Shown piece by piece: positions 1 through 10,715 of a stretch of 64,000 nt of DNA. The stretch is from Chaetoceros tenuissimus. Taxonomy: Eukaryota > Bacillariophyta > Thalassiosirophyceae > Chaetocerotales > Chaetocerotaceae. A program made the position numbers and the translations under genes. Under the pieces are notes generated by a model. The model made no database searches. It was given only the letters and a program-made list of their open reading frames with translations, and had not been told where the DNA came from. Location: contig BLLK01000058.1 in NCBI GenBank assembly GCA_021927905.1, positions 930,001 through 994,000 on the forward strand. The letters run 5' to 3'. The first letter of the stretch is position 1; every line of letters begins with the position of its first letter.

Positions 1-109
1 TCCTGTTTGAGTCCCAGGAACCAAAATTAGGTGGTTTTCCATCAAAATCTGAACGAACAAAGCCCTCTTGAATTTTTCCTAGATTTTTCCCAATATCAAC
101 GGAAATCAT
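1..109 (-). CDS. Possible partial exon at the window edge, unknown product
   Basis: On the minus strand an open frame of 36 codons runs from an ATG at 109 to the window edge without a stop. It stays open a further ten codons upstream of that ATG. The translation begins MISVDIGKNLGKIQEGF and then has several Gly, Pro and Asp residues. It looks more like coding than random sequence, but it is short and I recognise no family. It may be an internal exon rather than a gene start. Confidence is low. Confidence 0.28.
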   Translation of the reverse strand, partial: MISVDIGKNLGKIQEGFVRSDFDGKPPNFGSWDSNR

Positions 110-1299
110 TCTATTAGATAGGTATTTTACTTTAAGTGTTCATATTGCCCAGCTCTCAATCAATTCAATTTTTTATCGACCCAGTGATTTCATTCATACC
201 ACACATGTACGTACAGGGGTTAAGTAAGCGGTCAACACTCGTCGCTTCGCTCCTCCCGTTGACCTTGATCATTTCGTGTAGAAAAATATTAGCGATTATT
301 ATATAATGCTTTTATCATGGCAACTATGATGATTCGTCAAGATTCATTCCCGTTATCTTGCACATACAATTAGAGTCAACGGTCGATCTTGATGTCAACA
401 GGCTATTTTCACCAGCATCCTCATTTTTGGCTTGTTGACACCTTTCAATTTGTTCTTTAATGTAAATGTGGTCTCTGAAAGAAATCCATCAACTCTCGTT
501 TTTACAAATGCAGATCTTGTGTTCATAGTAGCCTCATAGCAACCAAAAATGTTTCAAGTTATCTCTCCAAATCTTTTTGCGTCAATTATCGAAGTTACTA
601 TGCAAAAGTCCAAGCATTTTACATCATTTCAACGACCAGAGAACTTCAATAGGCAAAAAAAGACTCAACTATTGAAACTGCAAAGATCGCCTTCTTTTCA
701 GATCAATACTCATGGATACTTTTGCTGATACCGATTCTCTTTGCATCTCCTGTACGGACCGTTGGCTCTGACTTTTATTTACTCGAAATAGGAGGGAAGG
801 GAGGTAAATGTGCTTGTTCATATTTATCAAGGATTGTCATCAATTAAAGGCGGTTTCCGAGTACAGCAACCCTAGCTCAGTTCATCTTTCTTATAGTTCA
901 AAAATACTACGTTAGTAGAAGTGCATAATCTCTGAATGTTTACATAACACAAATTATTCTATACAATTTCCTCATGTTGCTATCGTAGATGGAATCTAGA
1001 GTTTGAATAATGTTATGAGCATGAAGATGAATATATCCATGGGCTAGAGAGAAAAGAAATCTCGCAATCTGTATATGCTGATTACAAAATGAAGCGAAAG
1101 TAATACTATATTTTAGGTGCAAAAGCATTCGCACTTCCCAAACATCATCAACATCTACCATCTACCTCCAACATCCACACATCTACATTCTTACATTCAA
1201 CAGTTGAAAATCTAATGCTTAGATTCATATTTTTAAACTATGTAGTAGCGATATGAAGAAGTCCCCTCAACGTTCCCATTACCCTAGGTATGACTTCAT
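110..1299. other. Gene-free stretch
   Basis: AT-rich DNA in which I see no convincing coding frame; the short frames inside lack codon structure and family signals. A short perfect inverted repeat (GGTCAAC at about 233 and GTTGACC at about 258) encloses a CG-rich loop. It probably carries the 3' flank of the EEP gene that ends at 1300. Confidence 0.5.
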
Positions 1300-2681
1300 C
1301 TACATTTCAAGTGTAGCTGCAATCATTAGATGATCACTTGGTTGCTCGTCATCTGGGTAAACCCCTTCCAAGCTTTCTCTCTTTGGAGTTTCCAAGATTT
1401 CTTTAACCTTCCATTCGTCTGACAAGAAGATATAATCCAAGGTTCCGATGAAAGAATCATTATTGAGAGCACCATTATGAGCAGCATTAGTGTATTCTGG
1501 TTCTTCTCCCGTCATATCAACATAAGCTGATCTCATCCCTTTTAGGCTTGGCTTCCACATTACATTATGCTTTTCATCAGGATAAGTTTCATCCTTTTCG
1601 TCCAATTCCCCAGTGCGAAGAAGTTGATAATGAGGTGAGTCAGGGAGGATGTTGAAATCACCAGCAAGAATAAAAGGAATATTTCCATCCTCTTCTTTCG
1701 CAAGCTTTTGAATACGACAACCTACAAGGTCAGAATGAATGTTCATGACAGCTGGGGTTCTAAATGCACAAGGCATATGATAATTCCCAAGCCAAAATGG
1801 GGTGCTTTTGTTGTTGCCTTGTTCATCAACAATACGGTGCTTCAGTTTCACAGCAATAAACTGATTGAATCTCCACTGACTTACATCCCACGCATCGTCG
1901 ACTCTTTTCTTCGGACGATAATATCTATATGCTGCCTTCATAGGGTTGTAAATAGGATCAAAAATGTATTTTCTCAACTTGCTTGGTTCTGGTGTCTTTG
2001 GTTTTCTTGGCCATCCACCCTGCTTCTTTTCGGACAATCTTACCAAGTCAACCTTGACAGTTTCAAAATGTTTGGTAGGATACGCTGTACTCAAAAACAT
2101 AGTCAGAGATTCAAAGTTTGTGTGCAATTCAATTTTACGATGTACCGATGGAACTTACCAGTAGCAATTCCCATGTACCCATTAAACTTTTTACCATATA
2201 ATCCAGTAACCATGTGGTACCCCTTTTCTGCAAAGAATACGTGAAGCGAAGTAGCCCACTCATGTGACACTTCCTGTAAACAAAAAACGACAGGGGAACA
2301 TTCATCTCCAGATTCATGCTTTTTGATTTCTTCTTCTAGCTTATCGAGAATTTTGGGAAGGCGATTAGCTGCTTTCAAATTTTCCGGCTTGCATTTTGTG
2401 AAGAACTCAGGATCGGCAAGTTCAGATGATAGAATGTTGTAAGATACTACTCTCACTTTTGGAGATGATAATTCTGCTTCTTCTGACATATTTGTAGCAA
2501 TGTTGAGATTTGATGAATGTAAATTAGTTGAGAAACACCGATTTGAAGAGATTTGTACTGTTGTTGGATGTTTTAAAGTAGTAACAATATCTTTAGCTGC
2601 AATAGGTGCTGTGAAAGCAAAGGATTTGAAGGTAGAAGTTGCGAGTACTGTGCAAGAAACTATGAGTCTTTTTGTTTGCAT
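1300..2681 (-). CDS. Endonuclease/exonuclease/phosphatase (EEP) family protein, CCR4/nocturnin-like
   Basis: Two exons, 2681-2159 and 2084-1300, joined across a 74-nt GT-AG intron (donor GTAAG, phase 1), give 435 residues. EEP hallmarks appear in order: a VVSYNIL strand, the metal-binding Glu in FCLQEVSHEW, the GYMGIA turn at the splice, LAGDFNILPDSP with the Asp-Asn pair, LDYIFLSD, and the terminal catalytic His in PSDHLMIAA. The family hydrolyses phosphodiester bonds; the order of motifs fits CCR4/nocturnin/Angel-type enzymes acting on RNA tails or nucleotides, but the substrate cannot be read from sequence. The first about 30 residues are hydrophobic and end in SFAFTAP, close to the diatom ASAFAP motif, so ER or plastid routing is possible. 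An internal Met before the catalytic domain could give a cytosolic form. I chose Met 2681 because it begins the hydrophobic leader; the frame also continues upstream. Confidence 0.82.
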
Positions 2682-3926
2682 ATTACTCCAAAATTGTTTG
2701 GCTCTCGACTGAGAAAAGTAGATTAGTCGGAGTGTACAGTGTGTACTATTGTGTCGATGAAGGATGAACCTTTTTGAAAAGTGGCAAAAGAATGAGTGGC
2801 AATGAAGATCCATAACAAAATTCACGACTTTTCTCGTACTTACGTAAGTACGTACCTACACTTTTTTGGTTTTTCTTCTCTTTCTCTTTCTTTTGCTTCT
2901 TCGCTTGCATCAGTTTGCAACGTCACAAACCCGCAGGCAGCTGTGATCCAGATGGGTGACATATTTTAAGCAGCAATGTCGAATACAACTCTTGGTGTTA
3001 TCTAGCTATTCTTAGGTCGATCGCCCATCGATTGTCCATAGGGATAAACTCCTAGAGCTGGGGGGTACCAAGGTTCCACCCCCTGCTCAACCCATAAGAG
3101 GCAAGATAGCTAGCTAGCTCATGTATCATACTTGCAATTGCATTCGCTGGATAGGCGTTACTTATCAAGGATCCTAGATCCTTTCCAAGTCCCTGCGAGT
3201 AGTCATCACTTCTAACCGACGCGGGATAGAAGCCCCCTAAACACTTGACCTTCTGAGATACTGTATCAGATACGAGTATCACCAATACGAGAATTGTTCA
3301 AGTAGACTCAATTGCTACTTAGCTACAAACCCCCCCCTGGGATCGGATCAATGATAAGAAAGCAGTCTTCCTTGGACACTGAAATACAATGTGTTGCCAT
3401 TGAGTATTCCAGAGGAAGAACCACCCACAACCTAGAAGAGCCAGCTCACTGAAGGATCTGGACGAGACCAAGGCAGAATAAAAGAGAACAGGACCGAGCT
3501 GCAGTACTGAATCAGACCCTATCGTAAAAGTTATCGAGAAAAGTCAGTTCAGTACAATGACAAAATACCCGTCTAATATACATGAGTCCCTCTACTATAC
3601 AAAACCCCCTATAATATACAACCAATCCCATCTAAAATAAAATCACCCCATGACCAAAGCACCGTAGGCAACAAAACCCAGTGGGAAAAAGTATGCCTAG
3701 GTAAAAACCGAGCTGAGATCCTATTCTTAAAAGTATCACAGCCGACAAACCCAACTGACAAAATACCCCTCTAATATACACGAATCCCTCTACAATACAT
3801 GAGCCCTATAATACAATGAATCCCATATAGTAATATCATCTGCGTAACCGAAGCACCTTAGACAACAAAACCCAGTCGGAAAAAGTATGCCCAGGTGAAA
3901 TCCAAGCTGAGATCATATTCTTAAAA

Positions 3927-4145
3927 AGTATCACAGCCGAGTGTGCAGAAATGAGATACTAGCTGAACTTCCAAAAACGACGTATGCCAAGAAGTATCAC
4001 AGCTGAGTGTGCGGAAATGAGATACTAGCTGAACTTCCGAAAATGGCGTATGTCTAGATGTTTAACCAAGCTGAGATCCTTTTCTTAAGAAGTAGCACAG
4101 CCACGTGTGCAGAAATGAGATACTAGCTGAACTTCCGAAAACGTA
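3927..4145. repeat. Three dispersed copies of a 55-60 nt unit
   Basis: The unit contains GTATCACAGC, then GTGTGCAGAAATGAGATACT, then AGCTGAACTTCC. Copies lie at about 3927-3985, 3993-4050 and 4090-4145 with a few substitutions each. The lead-in (AGCTGAGATC, then TTCTTAA) also recurs at about 3710 and 3905, so the unit is part of a larger repeated segment. No coding potential is evident. Confidence 0.7.
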
Positions 4146-5599
4146 TGACAATGCCATAATGTCATTTCGAACTAAAACAGATTTGAAAGGCCAAGATCCG
4201 CATTTCCATCGTCACCCTTGATCAGTTGAAACGCATACTTCAACGTTAGTCGTTAACCAGAGAGCTTCAGTGATCCGAATGAGCCTTTACCCAGCACAAA
4301 TAGCTGAGACCAATGTTTGAGGCATAAATCAAGATGAAGAACTTTGTTACGACCACAGAATATATTTGTAGACATGGATTTCTGCCCAATTGTAAAGACT
4401 AACACAAGTAAAGAGTAGCCACTACAGGAAATCTCTTTGCACATTAGAAGTGTCAAATCTGCATCGTTTACAGGAGCCCCCAATGAGAGCACGAAGACAC
4501 AATCAGGACTTGATCTTGCAGACTTGGTAACTCATTACGCCCGAAAGAGCCACCAAAAGTGCATATGTGGACCTTAAAAGCACAGAAACTCTAGCAGAAA
4601 TTGAATTGACGTTTAAGCATTCATGTGCGTCAGTAAAGGAAGATCCAAACCAAAGTTTAGTAAGGATCGACAACAGCAAACTCTCGTAACACAGACATCA
4701 GGGTGCCACTCGTCACCCAGCCAAAGTTAGACATGAACCTGGAAACGATACCAGCCACAGACAGGACTTGTGCAGCAGCAATAAGCAAACTTTCCCACGT
4801 CAATATCCTCGCCAGAGAGCTGCGCTGAACAGAATGAGTCGTGAGACTGTGAAACGTTTGGTAGCACATTTCCCTAATGGGCATTGACTATAAAAACCAA
4901 ATGCAAACTCATCACAGGCTGGCAAGTTACAACTAAATATAACGAAGGACAACAACAATCCGGATTACAATTTTGGCATGTGGTACGACCTAGGCTGCTT
5001 TTCCTCCAAGAGTAAAGATGCAAGAGACTTTACCACTTTAAGAGTAAAGTCTTGAAAGATTCGGTTGCTTTTACTCAGCATAGATGAAAAGTAAAAGCCA
5101 ACGACTCCATCAACATTTGAACCGAAAAGCTCTGTTACGGCTAGGGAATATGTATGCCACGATTGTGAAGGCTATCGAAAGCCACTTGAAGAAAACTCTT
5201 CGCATGTTAGAAATCCAAATTTGCATTGTTTCCAGAAGCGCAAAAGAGGAACATGGAGACTAATAGCTGATGATGTACCAAGATATCTATGTAAGCCCTG
5301 CAAACATTTAGTGTTGAGAAGTATATGCGCGACCCTTAAATGTGCCAAACATTAAGTATTTCAGTAGTAAGCATGATGGCAAAACTGCAACACTGATGGA
5401 CCTGAATTATCCCGATCAGCAAGAATTCAAGATGGTTATTACAGAATCTCGAAGCAAGCCGATACTAGTTGATGGAGCCAGCAGCCTGAATAGGACTATA
5501 GGCCACTTAAGCAACGGAAGTAGCCAAAGATGATGGTTTTTCAGTAGAGGTGCTGTAAAACACGCCACTGTTGCTGGATTGTCAAGTAATGATATCCAA

Positions 5600-6133
5600 A
5601 ATCGAGTTTGACTTGCACAAGATACATTGGTAGCACCAGAAGTATTTCAATATTATGAAATGATATCAAGGAACTGAACGCTTTGGTAGCAAAACTGAGG
5701 GACCTGAATTATCCTGATCAGCAAGAGTTCAAGATGATAGTAACGGAATCTCGAAGCAAGCCGATGATAGGTGACGGCTACTGCAACACTTATGGAACTG
5801 AAAGCGTTGGTAGCAAAACTACAACACTGATGGACCTGACTTATCCGGATCAGCACTAATTGAAATACCGAGTTTGACTTGCACAAGATACATTGGTAGC
5901 ACCAGAAGTATTTCAATATTATGAAATGATATCAAGGAACTGAACGCTTTGGTAGCAAAACTGATGGACCTGAATTATCCTGATCGGCAAGAGTTCAAGA
6001 TGATAGTAACGGAATCTCGAAGCAAGCCGATAATAGGTGACGGCTACTGCAACACTTATGGAACTGAAAGCGTTGGTAGCAAAACTACAACACTGATGGA
6101 CCTGACTTATCCGGATCAGCACTAATTGAAATA
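5600..6133. repeat. Imperfect tandem duplication, 266-bp period
   Basis: The block starting near 5600 (with GAGTTTGACTTGCACAAGAT at about 5604) recurs 266 bp later at about 5870, including the same AAGTATTTCAATATTATG and GGAACTGAACGCTTTGG segments. Differences are few, so the duplication is fairly young compared with the surrounding decayed sequence. Both copies contain short open frames related to each other, but without any family signal. Confidence 0.75.
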
Positions 6134-7957
6134 CCCGATTCCGATGATGGTCATGAAATCTCGAAGCAAGCCGATACTAGTTGATGTTGACAGTAGTCTG
6201 AATATGACCATAGGCCACTTAAGCAACGGAAGGCAACAGAGATGATGACTCATCAGAAGAGGTGCTGTAGAACAAGTTACTGTTGCTAGACAGCGGAGCG
6301 ATGACATTCAATGTCAAGCAAAGATGTAGGACTCGCATAATCTACCAAAGCCATTCTGAATATCCATGACGAAATTAGGCTTGGCTAAAAAGTGATCAAC
6401 TAAGGTCATCCATGATCAGAATCGAACCCAGTGAGCGCTCATAGCTCAGGTCTAAAAGTATTGATCATTACAGTCCCATCACAGTCTCATCATCACTCTA
6501 CACCGTGAAGCTGTGTAGAATCAAACATGCCCCCCACTGCGTACCAACCAAAGGGAGGAACCCATCCAGATGAGAAAGAGATAAAAGACAAGGAATCCGT
6601 ACTTCAACCATCACTCTATAACAGCATTACTGAAAATCCTGTTACAACACAGTCAGTGGTATGTAAACAAAATCGACATCGGAGGTGCATATCCAATATC
6701 CCGACATAAACGATAGTGAATACGACCAAAAGCGAAGACTTCCAGCAGGCAAATAATGGAGATAAACCAGCTCAACCTCCTAAATAGACATTGATCTCCA
6801 TCAATATGAAATAGCTTCTAAATGAAGCAATCATTACAACCAAAACCCAAACTAGCACTTAGACCAGATGTCCCCAAAGCCTTATCTTCCCCAAAATACA
6901 AAACGTACACCTAATCTTCCCAAAAACATGAAAACACATAATCCTATGACCTCTATCCAACCGCTGATAGTATAACACTGATAATCACCAACACTGATAG
7001 TCACCAACCCATTTGTGACGCACTTCACCAAACAGACACATAATACAAAACCATTACTCCAACAACATCAAAATCTACAGACCTTGAAATTACTCTCACC
7101 CGAAAATAGAACACTGATAGTCACCAACCCATCCGTGACGCACTTACATCTCAACACAAAACCTAACCGTAACCCCAACCTAAACATGAAACATAAAATA
7201 CAAAAACCAACCCCAACCCGAAATATAAACATTATAAAATACAGAACCTAGAGTCATCCCAACCAACAGGCTCGTAAGGAATCACATTCTGATGCGTAGT
7301 GAAACCAAAGGAACGCTGTAGTGCCACATATGTCTCCTCTCTCATCCAAGCAAAGCTAGATGAACTAGGGCACATATCTGTGAACAACATACCCCCCCAA
7401 CAAGTGACGAAAGAAAGGAGGAACCATAAGAGGAGAACTGTGGCGATGCATCGTAATAGGATGAGATGCAAGAAAGCAGAAGAAAAAAGGAGTAAAAGTT
7501 AGCACAAAAGAGGGCCTATCTGAAGTGCTATTCGAATACAAGCTTTTATGAGCAACACCTTATCATAAATTAGAAGAATCACTTCAGCTTGGCTTGAGCA
7601 AACATACGGAGTATCTCTGCTTGCCTCACTTTACAGTTGCATGACGTCACAGCTCTGATAATTGCTAACCCTGTTGAACTAAAGAGTACATGAAGGCAGG
7701 TGACACCTTGATTCTTCCCCGCGGAAGGACGCCAGTAAAAAGTTCTTGTGTTCTCAAGTCACGAAAAGAGCATACAGAACAACATACGAAGCTTCGCATT
7801 AAACGCAGGAGTACCTAGCCTAACTAACACCTAACACTTCAATGTAAAATAAATGTAGTAGCAATGAGAAAAAAGAAGAAGAAAAGGAGTGTAATTATAA
7901 CAAAAATTTATTTTCATTAACTTTTCAATATATGTAAATTTCATAAACCTATTCATG

Positions 7958-8701
7958 TTATTCTCGTGTCATCAAAATACTTGAAGAGATGCTATTTCGT
8001 CTGCGTTGAAATATTTTTTTCAGAGAGAACCTTGAGCGCCTTTTGTTCATCTCTTTTTGTTTTGTTCCTGTTCCAGAGGTTGAAAATTCACTAAGACGAG
8101 AATCTAATGACATGTGAGTAGTACACTCTGTAAATTCTGCAATATCCTTGTAGCAATCTCCAGCCTTTACTTGTTCCGGTTCGGCCTCGTCATCGTCATG
8201 GTTCTCGGAATCACTGTACTCCTCGATCCTTGCATCAATATCACTGATGATTCTACGAATATGATCGCAATTCATGACATCATAGCTATTGTGCAATAGT
8301 TCAGTTTCAGTCTCTACAGTGTCTTGGTCGTGGTGGGCATCAAACTCTTTTACTGTCGACACAAACTCATCTAGGCTCTCTTCCACTAGGATGATGAGAC
8401 TAGATACATCCATATGAAGTTTTTGTAGCCTCTTCACTATTTGATCAGAAGTGCAGTATCTCTCGCTTTGTTGTATCCTTTGGAGAGTGATGTAGATGCG
8501 CTTCTCTCGTTGCAGATAGTGATTTTGGAGTTCATCAGTCTGTGCCTTCATCTCAGTCCAGAAGCTGGTTTGGTTACTGAGAACTTTCTCCGAAAGCAAC
8601 TTCTCCGGATCGATGCCAATGAACTTGTCAGGATTGGCTGTATCAGATCCTTGCGTCATATTAATATTGAGTATTTCTTTTGGTTGCTGTGATGTACACA
8701 T
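7958..8701 (-). CDS. Uncharacterised protein, member 1 of a local three-gene paralogous family
   Basis: A 247-residue protein without introns. It matches the products at 15371-16234 and 32891-33695 along its length: an N-terminal FIGIDPEKLL, a helical middle with LQREKRIYI, a central FDAHH motif, and then an amphipathic stretch. After an acidic linker (SENHDDDEAEPE) it ends in a basic Ser-rich tail with RRSRFSLKKIF, which matches RRSLIGSLKKSF in member 3. There is no signal peptide or membrane segment. The basic amphipathic tail could bind membrane or nucleic acid, but that is inference. Alignment with member 3 (MGRRSDINPRKFLGID) suggests translation may begin at the second Met, 8659. Unlike the other two it lacks the conserved intron. 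I do not recognise any described domain. Confidence 0.72.
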   Translation of the reverse strand: MCTSQQPKEILNINMTQGSDTANPDKFIGIDPEKLLSEKVLSNQTSFWTEMKAQTDELQNHYLQREKRIYITLQRIQQSERYCTSDQIVKRLQKLHMDVSSLIILVEESLDEFVSTVKEFDAHHDQDTVETETELLHNSYDVMNCDHIRRIISDIDARIEEYSDSENHDDDEAEPEQVKAGDCYKDIAEFTECTTHMSLDSRLSEFSTSGTGTKQKEMNKRRSRFSLKKIFQRRRNSISSSILMTRE

Positions 8702-9396
8702 GATGTATAAAACTGAAAAGTAGGGTTATGTTGTTATGTTATTTCGAGAGGGAAGACGGAACGGAGGAAGTGTTGAGGCGGAAGGCAAAAACAGAGAGTG
8801 ATAAGGAAGCTGTAAGAAGCCACTTTAACTTTTACTTCGTTTCTGCATGAAGGAATGGTGAAAGACAGAGCCGCATGAGAACCTTCCATATTTCGTAGAT
8901 TTTCATCGTAGGAACTTACAAGAAATGGTTCTTCAATGATGAGAGGAAGGTAAAATTTATCAAAAAAAAAACATTGGAATATAAATTGTCGATTCAAAGA
9001 GAAACAATCAAGAAAATCCATGTCATAACCCAGCTTCATTCAAGTTCCTATGACATTTTTACTAAAAAGAGGAAGGTAAAATTTATCAAAAAAAAACATT
9101 GGAATATAAATTGTCAATTCAAAGAGAAACAATCAAGAAAATCCATGCCATAACCTAGAGCGTTTATAGGATGCGAATTGGTCTACATTTTTATCAAAGA
9201 TTGAATAGGCAATCATGCAGCTTGGGCTTGCTTTTGACATTTTCATGTATCGCTATTTCAATTCGTAATCCCCGCTCCTATTTCGCGCAAAAAACTAATT
9301 GTACATTGTGTAGTCTACAATCTATAAAATCAAAAAGTAAGGTATGTTTTTAGAGGATTCGTTTGTAACTTGACATATTATTTTCAACGAACATTT
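8702..9396. other. Intergenic region containing an 88-bp direct repeat
   Basis: No supported gene. An 88-bp segment starting GAGGAAGGTAAAATTTATC at 8943-9031 is repeated at 9069-9155 with one substitution, a one-base change in the A run and a 38-bp spacer. Short frames in the region come from this low-complexity sequence. Confidence 0.6.
8943..9155. repeat. Near-perfect 88-bp direct repeat
   Basis: Copies at 8943-9031 and 9069-9155 share the start GAGGAAGGTAAAATTTATC, an A8-A10 run, ACATTGGAATATAAATTGTC, and an end reading ATCCATG(T/C)CATAACC. They differ by about two substitutions and the A-run length. It may be a replication-slippage or repair duplication between two divergently placed gene flanks. 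Confidence 0.85.
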
Positions 9397-10410
9397 TCAA
9401 TGCTTCAAAAGATCTAGAACATCTAGCCCTGCCAGTGGAGCGTACAAAACTCCCTGCCCTTCAAATCCATATAACAGTATTATTCTCTTGTTTGTTTCTA
9501 GTTGCGTTACGGAATATTTTCGATCCAAACTTCTCTGATCAATGCACAATGGCCTATAACCAACTCTCACATCGCATGTCTGTGCCAAAGCATCACTTTT
9601 GAGAAATACTTTCGCATGTTCTAAAATGGAACATTCAACTTTATCTAGATTTTCCGTTGAAAATCCTACATCCTCGCGACTAGCACCTACTAAATATTTC
9701 CCATTTCTACATGAAAGAGTAAAGTGAAAGCCACATCCCCCATAACCATACTCCATCACCGGTACATCATTGGTCAATGACTTTGAGTCTATATCTTTTC
9801 CACTATCTACTTCCAATAACACACCACGAATAGGTTCGACTCCTACATCTTTCAACTCGTTTATCCATGGACCTGCACATACAATCAAATAATCAACCTT
9901 TGATTCTTGCAGTTCATCTTCTAAGCAACGCACACTTCGTTTTTCAAGCTTTAAATCATATCTTTCTTTCAAAATGTCGATCAATTCGGGAGGAGTACAA
10001 GTATAATCATCTGGAAAGTATACCCCATAGAACTTATCGGACTTCAACGCTTGATTCATTGTCGCGGCATCATCTACAAATTTGAGCTCTTCTATTCCAA
10101 CTTTCGCTCTTTCAAAGTATTGTCTCAACTCATTTTCATCCTTGGGAGAAATTAAAAGCGATCCTTTCTTTTCCAATAGTTCATCGTCGCCCAATAAATC
10201 TTTCCAAGCCTCTTTGGCTAATAATGAAGTTTGAAAGCCTATTTTGTCATCGTAACGATGTATACTCCAGAGATAGCCCTGACCAGCTTGTGATGTTTTG
10301 TAAGGTCTACCATCATCAATTAGTGTAACTTGGGCAGTTCGATGGAACTTGAGTATTGAAGCAGCCACCGCAGTTCCAATTATACCATCACCAATAACTC
10401 CAATTTTCAT
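9397..10410 (-). CDS. FAD-dependent oxidoreductase, DAO (glycine/D-amino-acid oxidase) family
   Basis: A single-exon protein of 337 residues. It opens directly with a Rossmann fold: MKIGVIGDGIIG gives the GxGxxG dinucleotide loop, and the second strand ends in an acidic pair (TLIDDG) that fits FAD ribose binding. The middle has a KYDLKLEKRSVRCLEDEL region and DYLIVCAGPWINEL, the family's second FAD-contact motif. The C-terminal RIILLYGFEGQGVLYAPLAG is the usual final FAD motif. Enzymes of this family oxidise amines or amino acids to imines with release of hydrogen peroxide; the substrate is not readable. There is no leader or membrane segment, so it is probably cytosolic or peroxisomal, though the C-terminus (LLKH) is not a clear PTS1. 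Length is normal for the family. Confidence 0.85.
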   Translation of the reverse strand: MKIGVIGDGIIGTAVAASILKFHRTAQVTLIDDGRPYKTSQAGQGYLWSIHRYDDKIGFQTSLLAKEAWKDLLGDDELLEKKGSLLISPKDENELRQYFERAKVGIEELKFVDDAATMNQALKSDKFYGVYFPDDYTCTPPELIDILKERYDLKLEKRSVRCLEDELQESKVDYLIVCAGPWINELKDVGVEPIRGVLLEVDSGKDIDSKSLTNDVPVMEYGYGGCGFHFTLSCRNGKYLVGASREDVGFSTENLDKVECSILEHAKVFLKSDALAQTCDVRVGYRPLCIDQRSLDRKYSVTQLETNKRIILLYGFEGQGVLYAPLAGLDVLDLLKH

Positions 10411-10715
10411 GCTAAAAGTCAGAGAGTAGGTCGCTCTGTGTCCATACCATGCTGTCTGATATTAGTTTTGTTGATTGCGATTGAACTAAAACCACCCACC
10501 GTTTGTTTGTTCTTATTTTTACGTACAGTATACGTTGTACGTACGTTGAGATGGACTTTCCCTTCCTCTCTTTTTTCTCTCCCTTTTCATTTCGTAACTA
10601 GCGTAAGTTCGAAACTTCAAACTCAAAGTTGAGACCCAAACATATCATTTATAATACCTTTAAAAGTAAAACCTACGGCTTTACATCAGTCGAACACTTT
10701 CTTTCAACATGCCTC
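10411..10715. other. Intergenic region between two minus-strand genes
   Basis: About 300 bp between the start of the oxidoreductase gene and the stop of the E2-YecM gene. It holds the promoter of the former and the 3' region of the latter. It contains the near-palindrome GTACGTTGTACGTAC, a CGTAC-rich pattern that also recurs near 2840, 12220 and 18100 upstream of other genes. No gene is visible. Confidence 0.45.

Larger units (their letters stand above)
2682..7957. repeat. Gene-poor interval of degenerate repeats
   Basis: No frame here shows convincing coding structure. The interval is a patchwork of decayed repeats: an imperfect duplication at about 3545-3730 and 3750-3930, three copies of a 55-60 nt unit between 3927 and 4145, a 266-bp tandem duplication at about 5600-6133, related segments at 5423-5520 and 6140-6230, and a strongly strand-asymmetric A/C-rich segment at 6790-7260. 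A Lys/Arg-rich frame at 7299-7502 (plus strand) could be a relic coding fragment but I cannot support it. It reads as old transposon debris or non-coding satellite-like sequence between two genes. Confidence 0.6.

Noticed and set aside
940-1161. Short minus-strand frame
   Set aside because: No homology, no splice partners, AT-driven composition.
1708-2244. Plus-strand frame of 178 codons
   Set aside because: It is antisense to the EEP gene, whose motifs and splice sites are clear.
6405-6490. Possible minus-strand tRNA (GGGTTCGATTC resembles a B box)
   Set aside because: The bases next to the loop do not pair into a T stem, and no D arm or acceptor stem can be drawn at the right distances.
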